Positions 1 to 10,276 of a stretch of DNA of 64,000 nucleotides are shown here, piece after piece. The stretch is taken from positions 15,639,840 through 15,703,839 of the forward strand of contig CM070628.1 in the NCBI GenBank assembly GCA_036346255.1, in the 5' to 3' direction. The stretch comes from Ampelocalamus luodianensis. Taxonomy: Eukaryota; Streptophyta; Magnoliopsida; Poales; Poaceae. The translations under genes were made by a program, and so were the position numbers. How positions within the stretch are numbered: position 1 is the stretch's first letter; each line of letters starts with the position of its first letter. The notes beneath the pieces were generated by a model that worked only from the letters and a program-made list of their open reading frames with translations, made no database searches and had not been told where the DNA came from.

Positions 1-1514
1 GCATATTCCATTAGGTTTGGGCACGAAATTGTCCCCACAATGACTTCTTCCTCTCGTTGACTATCACTTCTACCCCTCTCGACTCTCACCCTCAGTGATA
101 GGAGAGAACTCCAAAAACTGATCAAGAGTACCTCCACTCATGTAGTAAGGCTCAAACTCCTGGAATGCCACATCCATACGAACAACCTTCGTTCAACTGG
201 GTTCCAGTATCTATAGTCCTTCTGACTTGATGAGTAACTTATAAAGATACATTTCAATGCATGTGGATCCAACTTGCCAACCGCTAGTCGGTGATCTCAT
301 ACAAAACACACACAGTCAAACACCTTAGGAGGCACCTTGAACTCCCACTGACCCAAAAGAAGTTCAGCTGGAGACCTCATCCCAATTATTCAAGACGGTA
401 TGCAATTGATGAGATACGCTGTCGTCATCACTGCCTCGCTCCACAATCCCTTTGGCATGTTCATCTAAAACATGAGTGAATGTGCTACCTCCAACAAATG
501 TCGATTCTTCTTTTCAGCCACTCCATTCTGAGGTAGGATTCCTAAACAAGTAGTCTGATGAAGTATCCCCTCTTCTGAGAGATACGCTGCAAACTCCTTG
601 TTAACATACTCAGTTCCATTATCTGTTCGAAGAATTCGAACCTTTGCATCAATCTGAGTAGCAACCATCCTATGAAAGTCCTGAAAACACCGAAGGACCT
701 CGCTCTTGTGCTTCATCATATAAATCCAAGTCATACGAGTATAGCAATCAATAAATGTGACAAACCACTTAAAACCACTCACAGAAGTAACTGAGCACGG
801 ACCCCAAACATCCAAATGTATTAATATGAAAGGTTCATAACTCTGAAGACCAATGCTACTATATGTAGACCATGCATGCTTTCCAAACTCACAAGCATCA
901 CACACAAATTTACTCTTGTCTACCTTTTTGAATAAATTAGGGTATAACTGACTTAAACTCTCAAATGATAGATGTCCCAAGCAATGATGATGTAACAAAA
1001 CTTCTCTCGATTCCTCCTATAGCCACAACCAATACCGCATCAACCTGATCAATGTACCATAGCCTATTACGCCTTATTCCGGTCCCAATCCTCTTTCTAT
1101 TTCTCTTCTCCGAAACAAACACGAATCCTCATCAAATGTGACAAGGCATTTGAATTGATGGATGATAGAACTAATCGAAAGAAGATTGATGGAAAGGAGA
1201 GAACATGCAAAACGAAGGATAAAGCAACGGATAGTGTGCACTCTACAGATCCTACACTGAATAAGTTGGAAGGTTCCATCACCGCTTGGACAGTTTGAAT
1301 GAGTATATGGGGTGTAAGATAAAAATGCACTAAGTGAACTCGTGACATGCTTGGATACCCCTGAATCTATGATCCAATCAATATGAGTGCTTTTATGTGG
1401 ATGCAAGTGCATGTGCCTGAGTACCTTCGCCCACGTGGGCGTAGTTTGCAAAGTTACCAAAGAAGGTGGAATCATGAGAAGTCTCCAATGCCTTTTCTGC
1501 GCCACTTCTCCCAT
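1..1514 (-). pseudogene. Copia pol fragment: protease, GAG-pre-integrase, integrase
   Basis: Near 1365 the minus frame reads WIIDSGVSKHVTSS, the aspartic-protease active-site region of Copia polyproteins (D-S-G). At 998-465 there is a GAG-pre-integrase segment (HHHCLGHLS, then CDACEFGKH) followed by the integrase catalytic core with LDVWGP, TFIDCYTRMTWIY and LRTDNGTEY, which supply conserved Asp residues. From 465 to 1 the integrase C-terminal region continues in several frames (KLDPHALKCIF and YRYWNPVERRLFV are recognisable) with at least two stops. The enzyme would insert element cDNA into chromosomal DNA; here it is a broken relic. Confidence 0.85.
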
Positions 1515-1569
1515 TGCGTAGCTTGCTCGCCATCAAAGTAATGACGTGATCTCCTCTGTCGTGGTCATA

Positions 1570-1760
1570 TTAGCCCAGGGCTAGCTCGGCCCCTTCCTCG
1601 ACCTCGACCTCTACGACCACCACAACCTCCACCTCGGCATCGGTAATCTCCAACTTGGCCTCCACGACCACCGCGACCTCGACCTCGACCTCCATACTGT
1701 GGAGAAGAATAAGCACGGCTCAGATGTTTTCTCATCCCACAGTTGTAGCACTCCCTATCA
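1570..1760 (-). pseudogene. Copia gag C-terminal piece: zinc knuckle and Arg/Gly-rich tail
   Basis: The minus strand around 1758-1712 encodes CYNCGMRKHLSRAY, a C-X2-C-X4-H-X4-C nucleocapsid knuckle in which the last Cys has become Tyr. An Arg/Gly-rich run (RGRGRGGRGG type) follows down to about 1570. The position between leader and protease fits gag of the same element. The lost fourth zinc ligand and lack of a continuous frame upstream indicate decay. Confidence 0.6.
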
Positions 1761-3189
1761 TCTGGTATGGCCTATGCGGATCTGACCGGATTGTTGTCCC
1801 CTATTGCTCGTAGTTGAACCTCCTCCTGCACCATAGCTGAAATAGCCTCCTCCATAGCAGGCAAGTTTGCCAAGTGAAACATGGCAACCCTTCTACTCTC
1901 AAACTTTAGGTTCAGTATCACCCTGCCAGCCTCAATATCACCAGCACATGTTAACTGCAGTGGATCGTAATGATCTAAATCTGCCCATAGTTGCTGGAGA
2001 TCACTACCATACTCTTGGACGGTCTTCTCTGCTTGAGGCCACCACCTTGCCTTGGACCTCCACCATCATCATCACATTTCGCCCTGCAGTACATATTGCT
2101 TAGCGTCTTCCACATCGCGGTGTACTCTGATTATCTTCACCATCCGAGCGATGGATAGAGACAACGGTTAGCAACAAGCTACCACCACGAGTTGGTGGTG
2201 TTCCACATCCTCCAATTCATGCTCTCCTTGTCCGGCTCAACATAAGTCTCCCGCAGTAGTGCTCCACCCCTTCGTCCTCGAACTATTGGGCCCTTCTAGA
2301 CCAACTCGGGTAATTCTTACTTCTTTCCAACTTTACATCATTCTAGATCGCTCCACTTTAAGTCGATGACCTCGCATCACCCTCGGACCTATCATACCCA
2401 CCGCAAAGAGGTCCTATAACATGCTTCTCATGTCACCTTGAGTTACTAGTGGGGAAGTAGTCTCAACAACTGTCTTCCTGTTCTCTTCTACCGCCCTCAT
2501 TGCAGCCTTCTTCCTCCTTCCTCGCACCTCAATTTCTCGAGGTCATCTTCTCAAACAACCAGAGTAATGCCAATCACTATCAAGATATGCCACGCGTATC
2601 TCCCACGAGTACGGCAATTCTTCACGCATCAATGTTCTGCCGAACCTCGATGATTGCCTTCACGGTTACCCAAATCATGCAGATCCAACTTGGAACAGAA
2701 CATGACCCTTTTTTCCTTCAAACAGAACCTTTTTTTTCTTCCTTTCTTCCCACCGACACGGCTTCCTCCCTTCCTCCCGATTCTTTTTCTTCCTCGGTTC
2801 CTCCACCGACACGACTTCCTTCCTTCCTCCTGATTCTTTCTTCCTCCACCAAAAGAGGCGAGGCGGCGACTAGAGGCGATGACGGCGACGATGGGCGGCG
2901 GCGGCAGATCAGGTGTGAGGGGCGGCAAGGGCGAGCGATGGCAGCGACCAGAGGCAGTGATGCCGGTGTTGCTTTGTCGGACCAAGCGTCTGGAGCGTTG
3001 GATCTACTCCCTAGCCGCAACCTGTGCTCACGCGCGAGACAAGGCGACACAGCCGCGGCCCGGGCTCGCCCATGGGGCGACGCGGCGGCAGCTCGCAGAA
3101 GGTAGAGACGACGAGGACGATGACGAACGGTGGCGGCGGCGGCTGAGGTAAGGGGTCAGTTTCGGTGGTGATGGATGGCTTTGATACCA
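1761..3189 (-). other. Copia leader / eroded gag, no intact frame
   Basis: Sequence between the primer-binding site and the knuckle of the same Copia element. 2480-3150 is G+C- and purine-biased on the minus strand and gives open stretches on both strands, but none has a recognisable domain. I treat these frames as composition artefacts. Confidence 0.5.
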
Positions 3190-3314
3190 CGTACAATTTT
3201 GGGGATTAATTGTGTGTTGTCCCACAGGACCCCACACTCTTTATTTATAGTCTCAAGATACAATCCGATTCTAACACAACTTCTATATTAGACTCTAACA
3301 CGAACTCTCTAACA
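3190..3314 (-). repeat. 5' LTR of the left Copia element
   Basis: On the minus strand it starts TGTTAGAGAGTTCG at 3314 and ends ..TTGTACG at 3190, directly before TGGTATCAA. The terminal CA has become CG. It contains ACTATAAATAAAG, a TATA-like core promoter. It resembles the LTR-like block at 4609-4696, so both may be one family. Short LTRs of this size are normal for some grass Copia families. Confidence 0.6.
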
Positions 3315-3438
3315 CGGACATCATTAACTGCCGGCTATCATAAATAGAAGCAAATGTACAGAATGCTTATTTTCCTGAGCAGTTTCTGGTTTATAACATT
3401 TATTAAGGTAGCACAGCGGAAGAATAAATAACACTTAC

Positions 3439-3528
3439 CTTTTCAAGAGGGTACACAGTCTTGTTACAAACTACACAGTTCTCCTGTGTGCCGACAAACA
3501 TGCTTGAGAATCTGCTGTTTTGCTGGCC
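3439..3528 (-). pseudogene. LIM gene exon 4 (start of LIM domain 2)
   Basis: Thirty codons from acceptor ATGCAG to donor GTAAGT. They encode the pre-LIM2 linker SRFSSMFVGTQ and the first Cys pair CVVC of LIM2, ending KTVYPLEK. Confidence 0.8.
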
Positions 3529-3660
3529 CTGCATGTTGGAGAAATATAAAGGAGGAAATGAGGATAAATTTTGTGTACATGCAGCATCAGCCAAACAATT
3601 TAGATACTAGGCACATGCTTAAACCACACAAAAGGCGTGTCTCGGAAAACCTCAGAATAC

Positions 3661-3704
3661 CTTATGTCCATTAGTTTTTTCTGATTTAGCTGATTTTGCC
3701 ACAC
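3661..3704 (-). pseudogene. LIM gene exon 3 (inter-LIM spacer)
   Basis: A 44-bp micro-exon between TGTCAG and GTATTC encodes VAKSAKSEKTNGHK, a Lys/Ser-rich spacer that joins exon 2 to exon 4 in the right phase. It is recognised only because the phases of the neighbours require it. Confidence 0.75.
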
Positions 3705-3806
3705 CTGACATAATGCAGGAACATTGCCAAATTTAGGAACAGCACTAGAAATTACTAGAAAACATAAAGAGATCCAGCCCAATTGATTTAGTTTTGTTTG
3801 CCGTAC

Positions 3807-3903
3807 CTTCAAAACTTTTGTCCAAACTGCCAGTCGATTTTAGTATCTGGTCATAGTGAGGTTTGCAGTACAGAACACCTTCGATGGAACAATAGTTACT
3901 AAA
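3807..3903 (-). pseudogene. LIM gene exon 2 (end of LIM domain 1)
   Basis: The 97-bp exon is flanked by CTGCAG on the acceptor side and GTACGG on the donor side. It encodes the rest of LIM1 with the last ligands in YCKPHYDQ and the family signature GSLDKSFEG. It has no stop or frame error. Confidence 0.8.
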
Positions 3904-4608
3904 CTGCAGAAACAAGAATCAGAAGAACAAAGTTAGTTGCAGTGTTAGTTTGATTAGGTCTCACAGATGCAACTTCAGCTGCAAACAGAACAGGATAGTA
4001 CCGGTACCAACTAGTATGATGTAGCATGAAAGAATCAGTACGATCATTATTGCTCTCAACAAAATTATAAGTTCTTAATAGAGCTGTAGACTATACCAAC
4101 ATATCCTGTCAAGGAATAATGTAAGGAAAGCATGTCTGATCTGGTACTGAAACGGTATCAGAACCTAATATTGTCTTGCACTGTATTATCAGTTGATTGT
4201 GTCAACTTCCTTCATGAATTATGATAGCTAGGAATTGTTTTTGTGTTCTCCAAAAATCTGTACGGGCCCTAAAAGGTGATGGGTTAAGGGTCCATCCCCA
4301 CCAAACCATTAGTTACCCACATGTGTTGTACTGCGTGCAGACTTCTTTTACGCAAGGCAAGTACAAAGAAATCAACATACAGTTAAACCAATATGGCACA
4401 TCAATATGCTATGAAAATGGATTCCTCGAAAAAATAGTTAAATGCATATTATATTCATGACACCTTTAGGACAGCAAGATTTATGCCATGGCATCATTCT
4501 ATGTTATTTTCAAGAGGCAGAGTTATCATAAGGTACTAATCAACAGGTAGATGTCTACTTGCTGAAGATATTAGAGTTTAGGTAAGAATTCAAATCGTGT
4601 GCGAGTTG
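3904..4608 (-). other. LIM gene intron 1, 3' portion
   Basis: Non-coding A+T-rich sequence between the LIM exon 2 acceptor and the inserted retrotransposon block. I see no gene in it; a plus-strand open frame at 4221-4460 has no recognisable domain. Confidence 0.6.
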
Positions 4609-5466
4609 TGTTAAAGTAAGACTGTAATATTTAGCACTATAAATAAAGGGTATGGGGATCCCAAGAGGGACACACAATTATTCTCTAAATCCTACATGGT
4701 ATCAGGAGGACCAACATGAGGAGGAGAGGAGGAGATGCGGTGGGGGTCGGTACTGACCGGGCCACTGACTGGCGCGGGGATCCCGCAGTGAGGAGATGAG
4801 GAGGTGGGAAGAGATGAGGTGGGAGGAGGAAGAAGCTGAGAAGAGGAAAGGAGAGCCGTGCGTGCGGGAAGAGAAGAGAAGGAGAAAAGAAAAATAGGGA
4901 AGGGAAGAAAAAGAAAGAAGATCTGGTGTGGATCCAGATCGGTGGGGGATTTGGTGTGGATTCAGATCGGTGGAGGATCTTTTGTGGTCGAGGTGGATCT
5001 GGTGTGGATCCAGATTGGTAGAGGATCTGGTGTGGTCAGGTGATCTAATGTGATCTGGTGTGGCAGGATCTGGTGTGACTACGTGTACTGTGTTGGGGAA
5101 AGGAGAGAGATGATGATGTGTTTGTTATTTTGTTGAGTGTTCTTGCTGCTGGCTTGGTGGTGGAGTTTTCTATTAGGTTGTTGCTGATTGCTATGGTGGA
5201 AGTTAGTGATGGTGGTGGAGGAAGTTAGGTGGTGACAATATCGAATGTTACGACGGAAGGCATAAAAGATAGGGGGAGAAGACTTCAGGTGGTGACTTTG
5301 GTGGTTGTGCTAATGGTGGAATTGGTGGTGGTCTCAAAGGTGGTGTTGACGTTGGTATTAGTAGCAAAGGAGCTCTTTGGATTTGGTACTAGTACTAGTA
5401 CGGGAGGTGTTTGTGGTGGTAAGTATTGGATGGTGGTGATGAGTCCGATGGCGGTGATGAGCTCGA
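4609..5466 (+). mobile_element. Short LTR plus primer-binding site and leader of a plus-strand Copia-like fragment
   Basis: 4609-4696 begins TGTTAAAG and ends CCTACA, and is followed at 4697 by TGGTATCAGG, a plant iMet-type primer-binding site. It contains ACTATAAATAAAGGG, as does the LTR at 3190-3314. The following 770 bp are G-rich, with a degenerate repeat of GGATCTGGTGTGGATCCAGATC type at about 4918-5075, and no recognisable gag. It replaces the rest of the minus-strand Copia pol that stops at about 5467, so the two fragments abut in opposite orientation. Confidence 0.5.
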
Positions 5467-5972
5467 CCAAATCCAGTGAAACAGTTCATATCAGTAAGTT
5501 GACCAACAGAAAGAAGATTTATAGATAGCTGAGAAATAAAAGACACAATAGGTACAGAGAAGCGGGATGTCGAGAGAATGCCCCGATGGGTGATAGAGCA
5601 AGGTGTACCATCAGCAGTATGAACATATGCAGCATTAGTCACGAGCCTACGAGCAACAAGCTGAGAGCTGTCCGATGTAACATGAAAGGAGGCACCCGAA
5701 TCCAAAACCCAAGGATGAGCAGCACTAGGAGCAGAAGGTGCAACTAAGGTCATAGAAGACACTGATCCAGAAGTCACAGTAGATGTGGATGTGGCAGCAG
5801 TGACTGCTCCAGTAAGTGCTCTGGGAGGCCCAGTAGGTGCTCCATGACGACGATCAAATGGCTGTCTAGCACGATAAGCAACAAGCTGATCTGGATATAA
5901 CTTGAAGCACTTGTCAACATGATGACAAGTCCTCTTGCAATGAGAACATATGAACACTCCTGTGGGTGTCAC
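5467..5972 (-). pseudogene. Copia zinc knuckle and protease fragment
   Basis: CSHCKRTCHHVDKC (near 5945-5905) is a complete C-X2-C-X4-H-X4-C knuckle. WVLDSGASFHVTSD (about 5705-5664) is the protease active site with D-S-G-A intact. The frame continues through LSINLLSVGQLTDMNC and is cut at about 5467. Confidence 0.8.
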
Positions 5973-5987
5973 TTTGATAGATCCATA

Positions 5988-6677
5988 TCATTGTGTGAGA
6001 CCCAGGACAGCATGTGGTGAGAAACCTGAGGTAGGCATAAGGGAATGAAGACGAATCTCCTCTGCAATCAAACTAGAGAGCACCTCAGTCAAAGTCGGTG
6101 GAGTGATATAGTTGAGCAACTGAGTACGAACAGGCTCAAACTCTAATCGAAGCCCCATCACAAACTGATACATGAGCGTCTGCTGAGCATACTCATCTTT
6201 GGCAGCACAAGACTGACAAGCAACAGCAGCCTTCGGTGTCATCGACTTTAGAGGACCAGCGATATGAGTGAAAGCACTGTAATATTCCTCTACTAATTGA
6301 TCATGCTGCTGAATACTATAAAGGTTCTTGAGCAATGTGAAGCGAAGAGTACCACTGGACTGAACATATCTCTTCTCAAAGTATGTCCACATCTGCTTGG
6401 TTGAAGTATGATACTCAAGACTTATCCTCAAGAAGACATCAACACTCAAAACAAGACCAGTCATGACACAATCATCCTTTTTCTACCAAGCCTTTACTGC
6501 CTCAACATCAACCTTGTTCGGATCAGGAGGATCGTCAGTCAAGTGAGAGGCCAAGCCATAACCCCTAAGAGTAGTCTTGACTGACAAAGCCCATGCTCGG
6601 TAATTCAACCCATCGAGCTTGATGTCTATGAACACTAGAGATGAACTACCTCCAAACATTCAGTCAGATTTCGCCAT
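5988..6677 (-). pseudogene. Copia gag (UBN2-type) with two nonsense codons
   Basis: From ATG at 6677 the frame reads LDGLNYRAWALSVKTTLRGY and later YVQSSGTLRFTLLKNLYSIQQ, typical of Copia gag (capsid). Stops interrupt it early (TGA after five codons, TAG near 6486), and a frame change at about 5985 separates it from the knuckle. Gag would assemble the virus-like particle; this copy cannot. Confidence 0.75.
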
Positions 6678-7449
6678 CTTGATTTTCCACAACCAGCAGC
6701 AAGCAATCAACAGTAGCAAGCAATCAACAGTAGCACCACAGAGAGCAATACCAATCAACACAGAGAGCAGTAGTACCACAGAGCAGTAGCAGAGGCAGTA
6801 CCAGACCAATCAACACAAACGTCAGGCGAGACCAATCAACACAGATAACATAGATAGAAGTAGTACCAGAGAGCAGTAGTGTCATGGATCCAAGTGCAAG
6901 ATGGAGAGGGGCAACCGAGCGAGCTCCGAGCAGAGAAAGACACCCACGGGCGGCGGAGTACCCCAGTGGCATAGATCCAGAGCAACCGAGCGAGCTCCGG
7001 GCGAAGGAAGACATCCACAGGCGGCGAAGTACCCCGGCGGCGCAGATCCGGAGACAAGACGACACCCACGGGCAGCGAAATACCCCGACGGCGTAGATCC
7101 GGAGACAAGACGGCGGCGGCAACGCCGAGTGGTGAAGATGAGGCCGCGCTTCAGGTGCCTGATCTAGTACGGCTCCGAGCAGAGGAGGATCCACAGCCGG
7201 CGCAGATATTGCGAGGAGGCGGTGGAAGCGATGTATCGTCGGGCGAACGAAGATGTGTGTCGTCAGGCGAGCTCGTTGGACGAGCGAAGAGGATATCGCT
7301 GATGCTGGACAAGCGAAGGTTGCGAGTGAGGCGAGCGAAGGAAGTGTGAGCGGCTCAGGCCCGCCGGCCCGAGCGAAGAGATCTCGATAGCAGCAAACGA
7401 CGGCGGTGGAGTCAAGGGCTAGGGTTAGGGTTGAAGAGCTCTAATACCA

Positions 7450-7607
7450 TGTTAGAATTTGGAAAGTGATTTTGCTATTCACAACTATGCAGCTTATTCA
7501 TTGATTGAGAGATATATATAGACAATGTTACATGGGCCTCATGGGCTACATGGGCCACATGGGCTAGAGAGGGAGAGAGAGAATGTACAACACTATCATT
7601 CTTAACA
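7450..7607 (-). repeat. 5' LTR of the intronic Copia element
   Basis: On the minus strand it runs TGTTAAGAATG...CAAATTCTAACA (158 bp) and is followed by TGGTATTAGAGC. It contains tandem CCCATGTGG/CCCATGTAG motifs and ATATATAT. The partner 3' LTR is missing, so age cannot be judged. Confidence 0.7.
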
Positions 7608-8419
7608 TATTTAACCGGAATACGACAAAATTCAAGCTACATTTTGTAAAAATGCACGGAATGGAGTGATAACTGTATGTTGTAGTAACAAATTGGGAAA
7701 AGAAACTTCATAACGATTAACGTGTAAATCTGAAATCACACATGCTCAGAATATCTTGGGGGGAATGCATCACCATGATATTTTATTCGTCATGGGATGC
7801 CACTTTCCCATGTAGTTGTAAGGCAAACATTTATTGATATCGCACCCGTAATGAACCAACAATATCCGGTTTACTCTGAGCCCATGAAGAAAAAAACGCT
7901 TCAAGATATTGTTTTCTTGACGAGAGAAAAAAAATGCTTCAAAGAAATCTCAAGCTGTGTGGTATTCATTTGCATTTCGTGATGCGTTGTGGGGTTCACT
8001 ATCACATAAGAACAAGCTGCAGAGGTACAATGGAAAATAACTCATTCCATGCGCTAATCCTGCACGGCTCACTGGAAATAACGCAACCTAACTTCTCAGA
8101 TGGTCAAGAAAGCCACGACAAGCATAACAACTAAAGCTTCATTTGAACAATTTGAAGCAAGGACAGTAAGCAAGATATGAAACTCATGTAGTAAGTACTC
8201 CTAGTAAAGCTCACAATAATAGTTCGAATCACAAAAGCATAGTAACAGAATCATAGCACATGTCCTACTTTCTAGCCTGTTCCACTGTAGTCAAGAGCAC
8301 AAAGAAAAAATAGGAACAGTGGAACTGTTGCTTCTGCAAGATTCTGGTCAAGGGGAAGGAAGAGAACTAATTGAGCAGAGGAAAATAAAAGCAAGGGAGA
8401 CAGGGAGACAGTGAGGGAC
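7608..8419 (-). other. LIM gene intron 1, 5' portion
   Basis: Non-coding intron between the exon 1 donor (GTCCCT at 8419) and the inserted Copia LTR. No repeat or gene was recognised. Confidence 0.6.
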
Positions 8420-8551
8420 CTGGAGGGTGCTCTTGCAGTGGTGGCACCGGAAGCAGGGGCGGTGGTAGACGCGGCCGTCGGCGGCGAGCTCCTCGACCGG
8501 GTACACCGTCCTCCCGCACGAGGCGCACTTCTGCGTGGTGCCGCCCCACGC
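8420..8551 (-). pseudogene. LIM gene exon 1 (first half of LIM domain 1)
   Basis: The 44 codons hold the first zinc module C-X2-C...H-X2-C and the start of the second (C-X2-C), ending KSTLQ at the donor CCAG|GTCC. The nearest upstream ATG (8565-8563) is out of frame by one base. The next in-frame ATG is at 8911 and would add about 120 residues translated from the duplicated upstream segment, which is implausible. The cysteine/histidine pattern is intact, so damage is limited to the start. Confidence 0.75.
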
Positions 8552-8752
8552 CCCACCCCAGCCATCCCCTCCCCACCGTCGCCGGGCGCAGCCCCCTGCT
8601 CCTCCGTCCTGCTCTGCGCTCTTCTCGCCCCGCGATAGCTTGTGGGAGAAGAATCGGAATGGAGGAGGAAAGAAGAAAAGAAGAAGGCGATTGATGGGTG
8701 GGATGATTAGTGAAGGTGAACGCGGCGGCAGCACAGAGGGGGACTGGGGAGG

Positions 8753-9353
8753 CTCGGCGAATAACGAACGGCAGCGCAGACGGGGAGCGGAGTTGGTGCG
8801 GTGTGCGCTCCTGCCAACTTTCTTCAAAAAGGAGGGAATTGCTACGGCCACCACCGAATCAGGCACTTGCTGGGGGACATCAAGCGATTTTATTCTTGGA
8901 TGAAGAGACATACAGGGTTAATTTTTTACATGTTACTGGAAATTCTCAAAATCTCTAGTTGTGTCCCTGATATGTGGATCTGACTATATATCAGCGACAC
9001 AATGAATGATATATAAATGATGGTACAAGCTTTTGATGGAAAATAAGTAATTGTCTCGGCGAATAACGAACGGCAACGCAGACGAGGAGCGGAGTTGGTA
9101 CGGTGTGTGCTCCTGCCTACTTTCATCAAAAAGGAGGGATTTGCTACGACCACCACTGAATCAGGCACTTGTTGGGATATCAACCGAAATTTATTTTTGG
9201 ATGAAGAGAACAGGGTTAATTCTTTACATGTTACTAGAAATGTTCAAAATATCTGGTTGTGTCACTTATATGTGGATCTGCCTACATGTCATCGACATAA
9301 TGAGTGATATATAAAGGATGATACAAACTTTCGATGGAAAATAAGTAATTGTC
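8753..9353. repeat. Tandem duplication of about 302 bp upstream of the LIM gene
   Basis: 8753-9054 and 9055-9353 are near-identical head-to-tail copies. Both begin CTCGGCGAATAACGAACGG, share AAAAAGGAGGGA and GAATCAGGCACTTG, and end AAATAAGTAATTGTC, with scattered substitutions and small indels. The block lies about 200 bp upstream of LIM exon 1, so it duplicates probable promoter or 5' UTR sequence. Confidence 0.9.
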
Positions 9354-9614
9354 CTAAACATATATGATGTTACAGACGAGAAATAGAGCCTTCTTTTAAG
9401 TCTAGTTAAGTTTCTTTAAGACCAAGAGCATAATAACAGTATTGAACTGACATGGTAACAATCACATTGTAAGCAACTATACAGGAAGTCCAGTGTTTGA
9501 TTGGTCGCCAATGACGTTGCCTACTATAAGACGCTCGTGTTTGCACAAAGATAAGCGACAAGGTCCAGCGTAGTGTTCAAAACAAGCGAAAGAAACTTAA
9601 GCTTTGGGACAATA
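9354..9614. other. Intergenic, nothing recognised
   Basis: A+T-rich single-copy-looking sequence between the LIM upstream duplication and the inverted-repeat element. No gene or element was seen. Confidence 0.5.
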
Positions 9615-10021
9615 CTTGTTAATACCATTCCGGAGGTCATACCGATTTAGCTCTTAAAATAGTACATTCTGGTACCGGTCTATATCGATATACCATTGCG
9701 GAGTTTAATATAATAATATATATTTATAAGTATACATATGTTTAATTATATGTACACTAAATTTCACCTGTAATATTATTCTAAATACATAATAATAGGA
9801 TCAAATATAACATATACTTCAATGAGTTCAATAAGCAGTATTTTCAATTCCACCAGTATGACTAGTATCGAGCCAGTATGGCCGGAATTGACCGGTATCG
9901 AGCTGGTATGACTGATATTGACCGATATCGAGGCCGGTACGGAACACATACCTACTCTGTACCGTTTTAGGTGGTGAAATGATACATACCGGCTGGTACC
10001 GGAACGGTATTGACAAGTTTG
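9615..10021. mobile_element. Inverted-repeat (MITE-like) element rich in CCGGTA/TATCGA motifs
   Basis: The left end ACTTGTTAATACCATTCCGG and the reverse complement of the right end ACTTGTCAATACCGTTCCGG match at 17 of 20 positions. The inside repeats GACCGGTATCGAG / GACCGATATCGAG several times. There is no coding capacity and no clear target-site duplication, so the superfamily is uncertain; hAT-type is a guess. Confidence 0.55.
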
Positions 10022-10276
10022 TCTTGGATACCAACAAAAATGAGAAATATTTCTACTTTTCAATCATTGCGGTCAGTTCAGAGGTTTGGGTAAAAGTCCT
10101 TACATTAATTTTTCTAATCTTTTGAGTATTTAAACAAGGTGTGAGCTGCAAAACTTTCCAAATTATGAGCTTTTCGACGAGTTTAGGCCTGGGTTGTAGT
10201 GGTGGGAATATAAGAGGAAAAGAAAACTCAAGGAGCATGACCCATGTTTTTGTGGTAAGGATGTTAATGGAATATG
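10022..10276. other. Spacer, nothing recognised
   Basis: Short A+T-rich interval with no supported feature. Confidence 0.4.

Larger units (their letters stand above)
1..3314 (-). mobile_element. Degenerate Ty1/Copia retrotransposon, 5' part, running off the left edge
   Basis: Read on the minus strand the order is a short LTR (3314-3190), a primer-binding site TGGTATCAA starting at 3189 (matches the 3' end of plant initiator methionine tRNA), a leader/gag zone (about 3188-1515) with a CCHC knuckle, then protease and integrase (1514-1). The protease-before-integrase order and the GAG-pre-integrase domain are diagnostic of Copia. Reverse transcriptase, RNase H and the 3' LTR would lie left of the window. 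Several in-frame stops and frame changes show it is dead. It lies just downstream of the LIM gene's exon 4, so the remaining LIM exons, if present, would be beyond it. Confidence 0.85.
5467..7607 (-). mobile_element. Truncated Ty1/Copia element inside LIM intron 1
   Basis: Minus-strand order: LTR 7607-7450, primer-binding site TGGTATTAGAGC from 7449, leader with CAG/CAC-rich repeats (about 7440-6700), gag (6677-5988), zinc knuckle and protease (5972-5467). The coding region ends abruptly at about 5467, where a plus-strand fragment begins, so integrase, RT and the 3' LTR are gone. It sits within the LIM intron on the same strand as the gene. Confidence 0.8.
3439..8551 (-). pseudogene. Plant two-LIM-domain protein gene (exons 1-4 seen; start codon missing)
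   Basis: Plant LIM proteins carry two LIM zinc-finger domains and bind and bundle actin filaments; some also act in the nucleus. Exons on the minus strand: exon 1 8551-8420, exon 2 3903-3807, exon 3 3704-3661, exon 4 3528-3439. All junctions are AG/GT and the phases match: exon 2 ends in phase 1, and exon 3 supplies 2+42 bases. Exon 1 begins AWGGTTQKCASCGRTVY and includes YHRPCFRCHHC; exon 2 has GVLYCKPHYDQILKSTG and completes LIM1. Exon 4 has GTQENCVVCNKTVYPLEK, the start of LIM2. LIM2's second half and the C-terminus are not in the window; a Copia element starts 125 bp after exon 4. Where an initiator Met is expected (8554-8552) the codon is GGG. It could still be expressed from an unusual start, so 'pseudogene' is an inference. 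Confidence 0.7.

Noticed and set aside
2500..3151. Overlapping open frames on both strands in the Copia leader
   Set aside because: They lie between a primer-binding site and gag remnants, have biased composition and no domain.
6724..7349. Arg/Pro-rich open frames on both strands
   Set aside because: They are the leader of the intronic Copia element; low-complexity CAG/GCG-rich sequence with no conserved motif.
8348..8911. In-frame ATG at 8911 as the true LIM start
   Set aside because: It would add about 120 residues from the tandemly duplicated upstream DNA with no similarity to LIM proteins, whose N-termini begin a few residues before the first zinc ligand.
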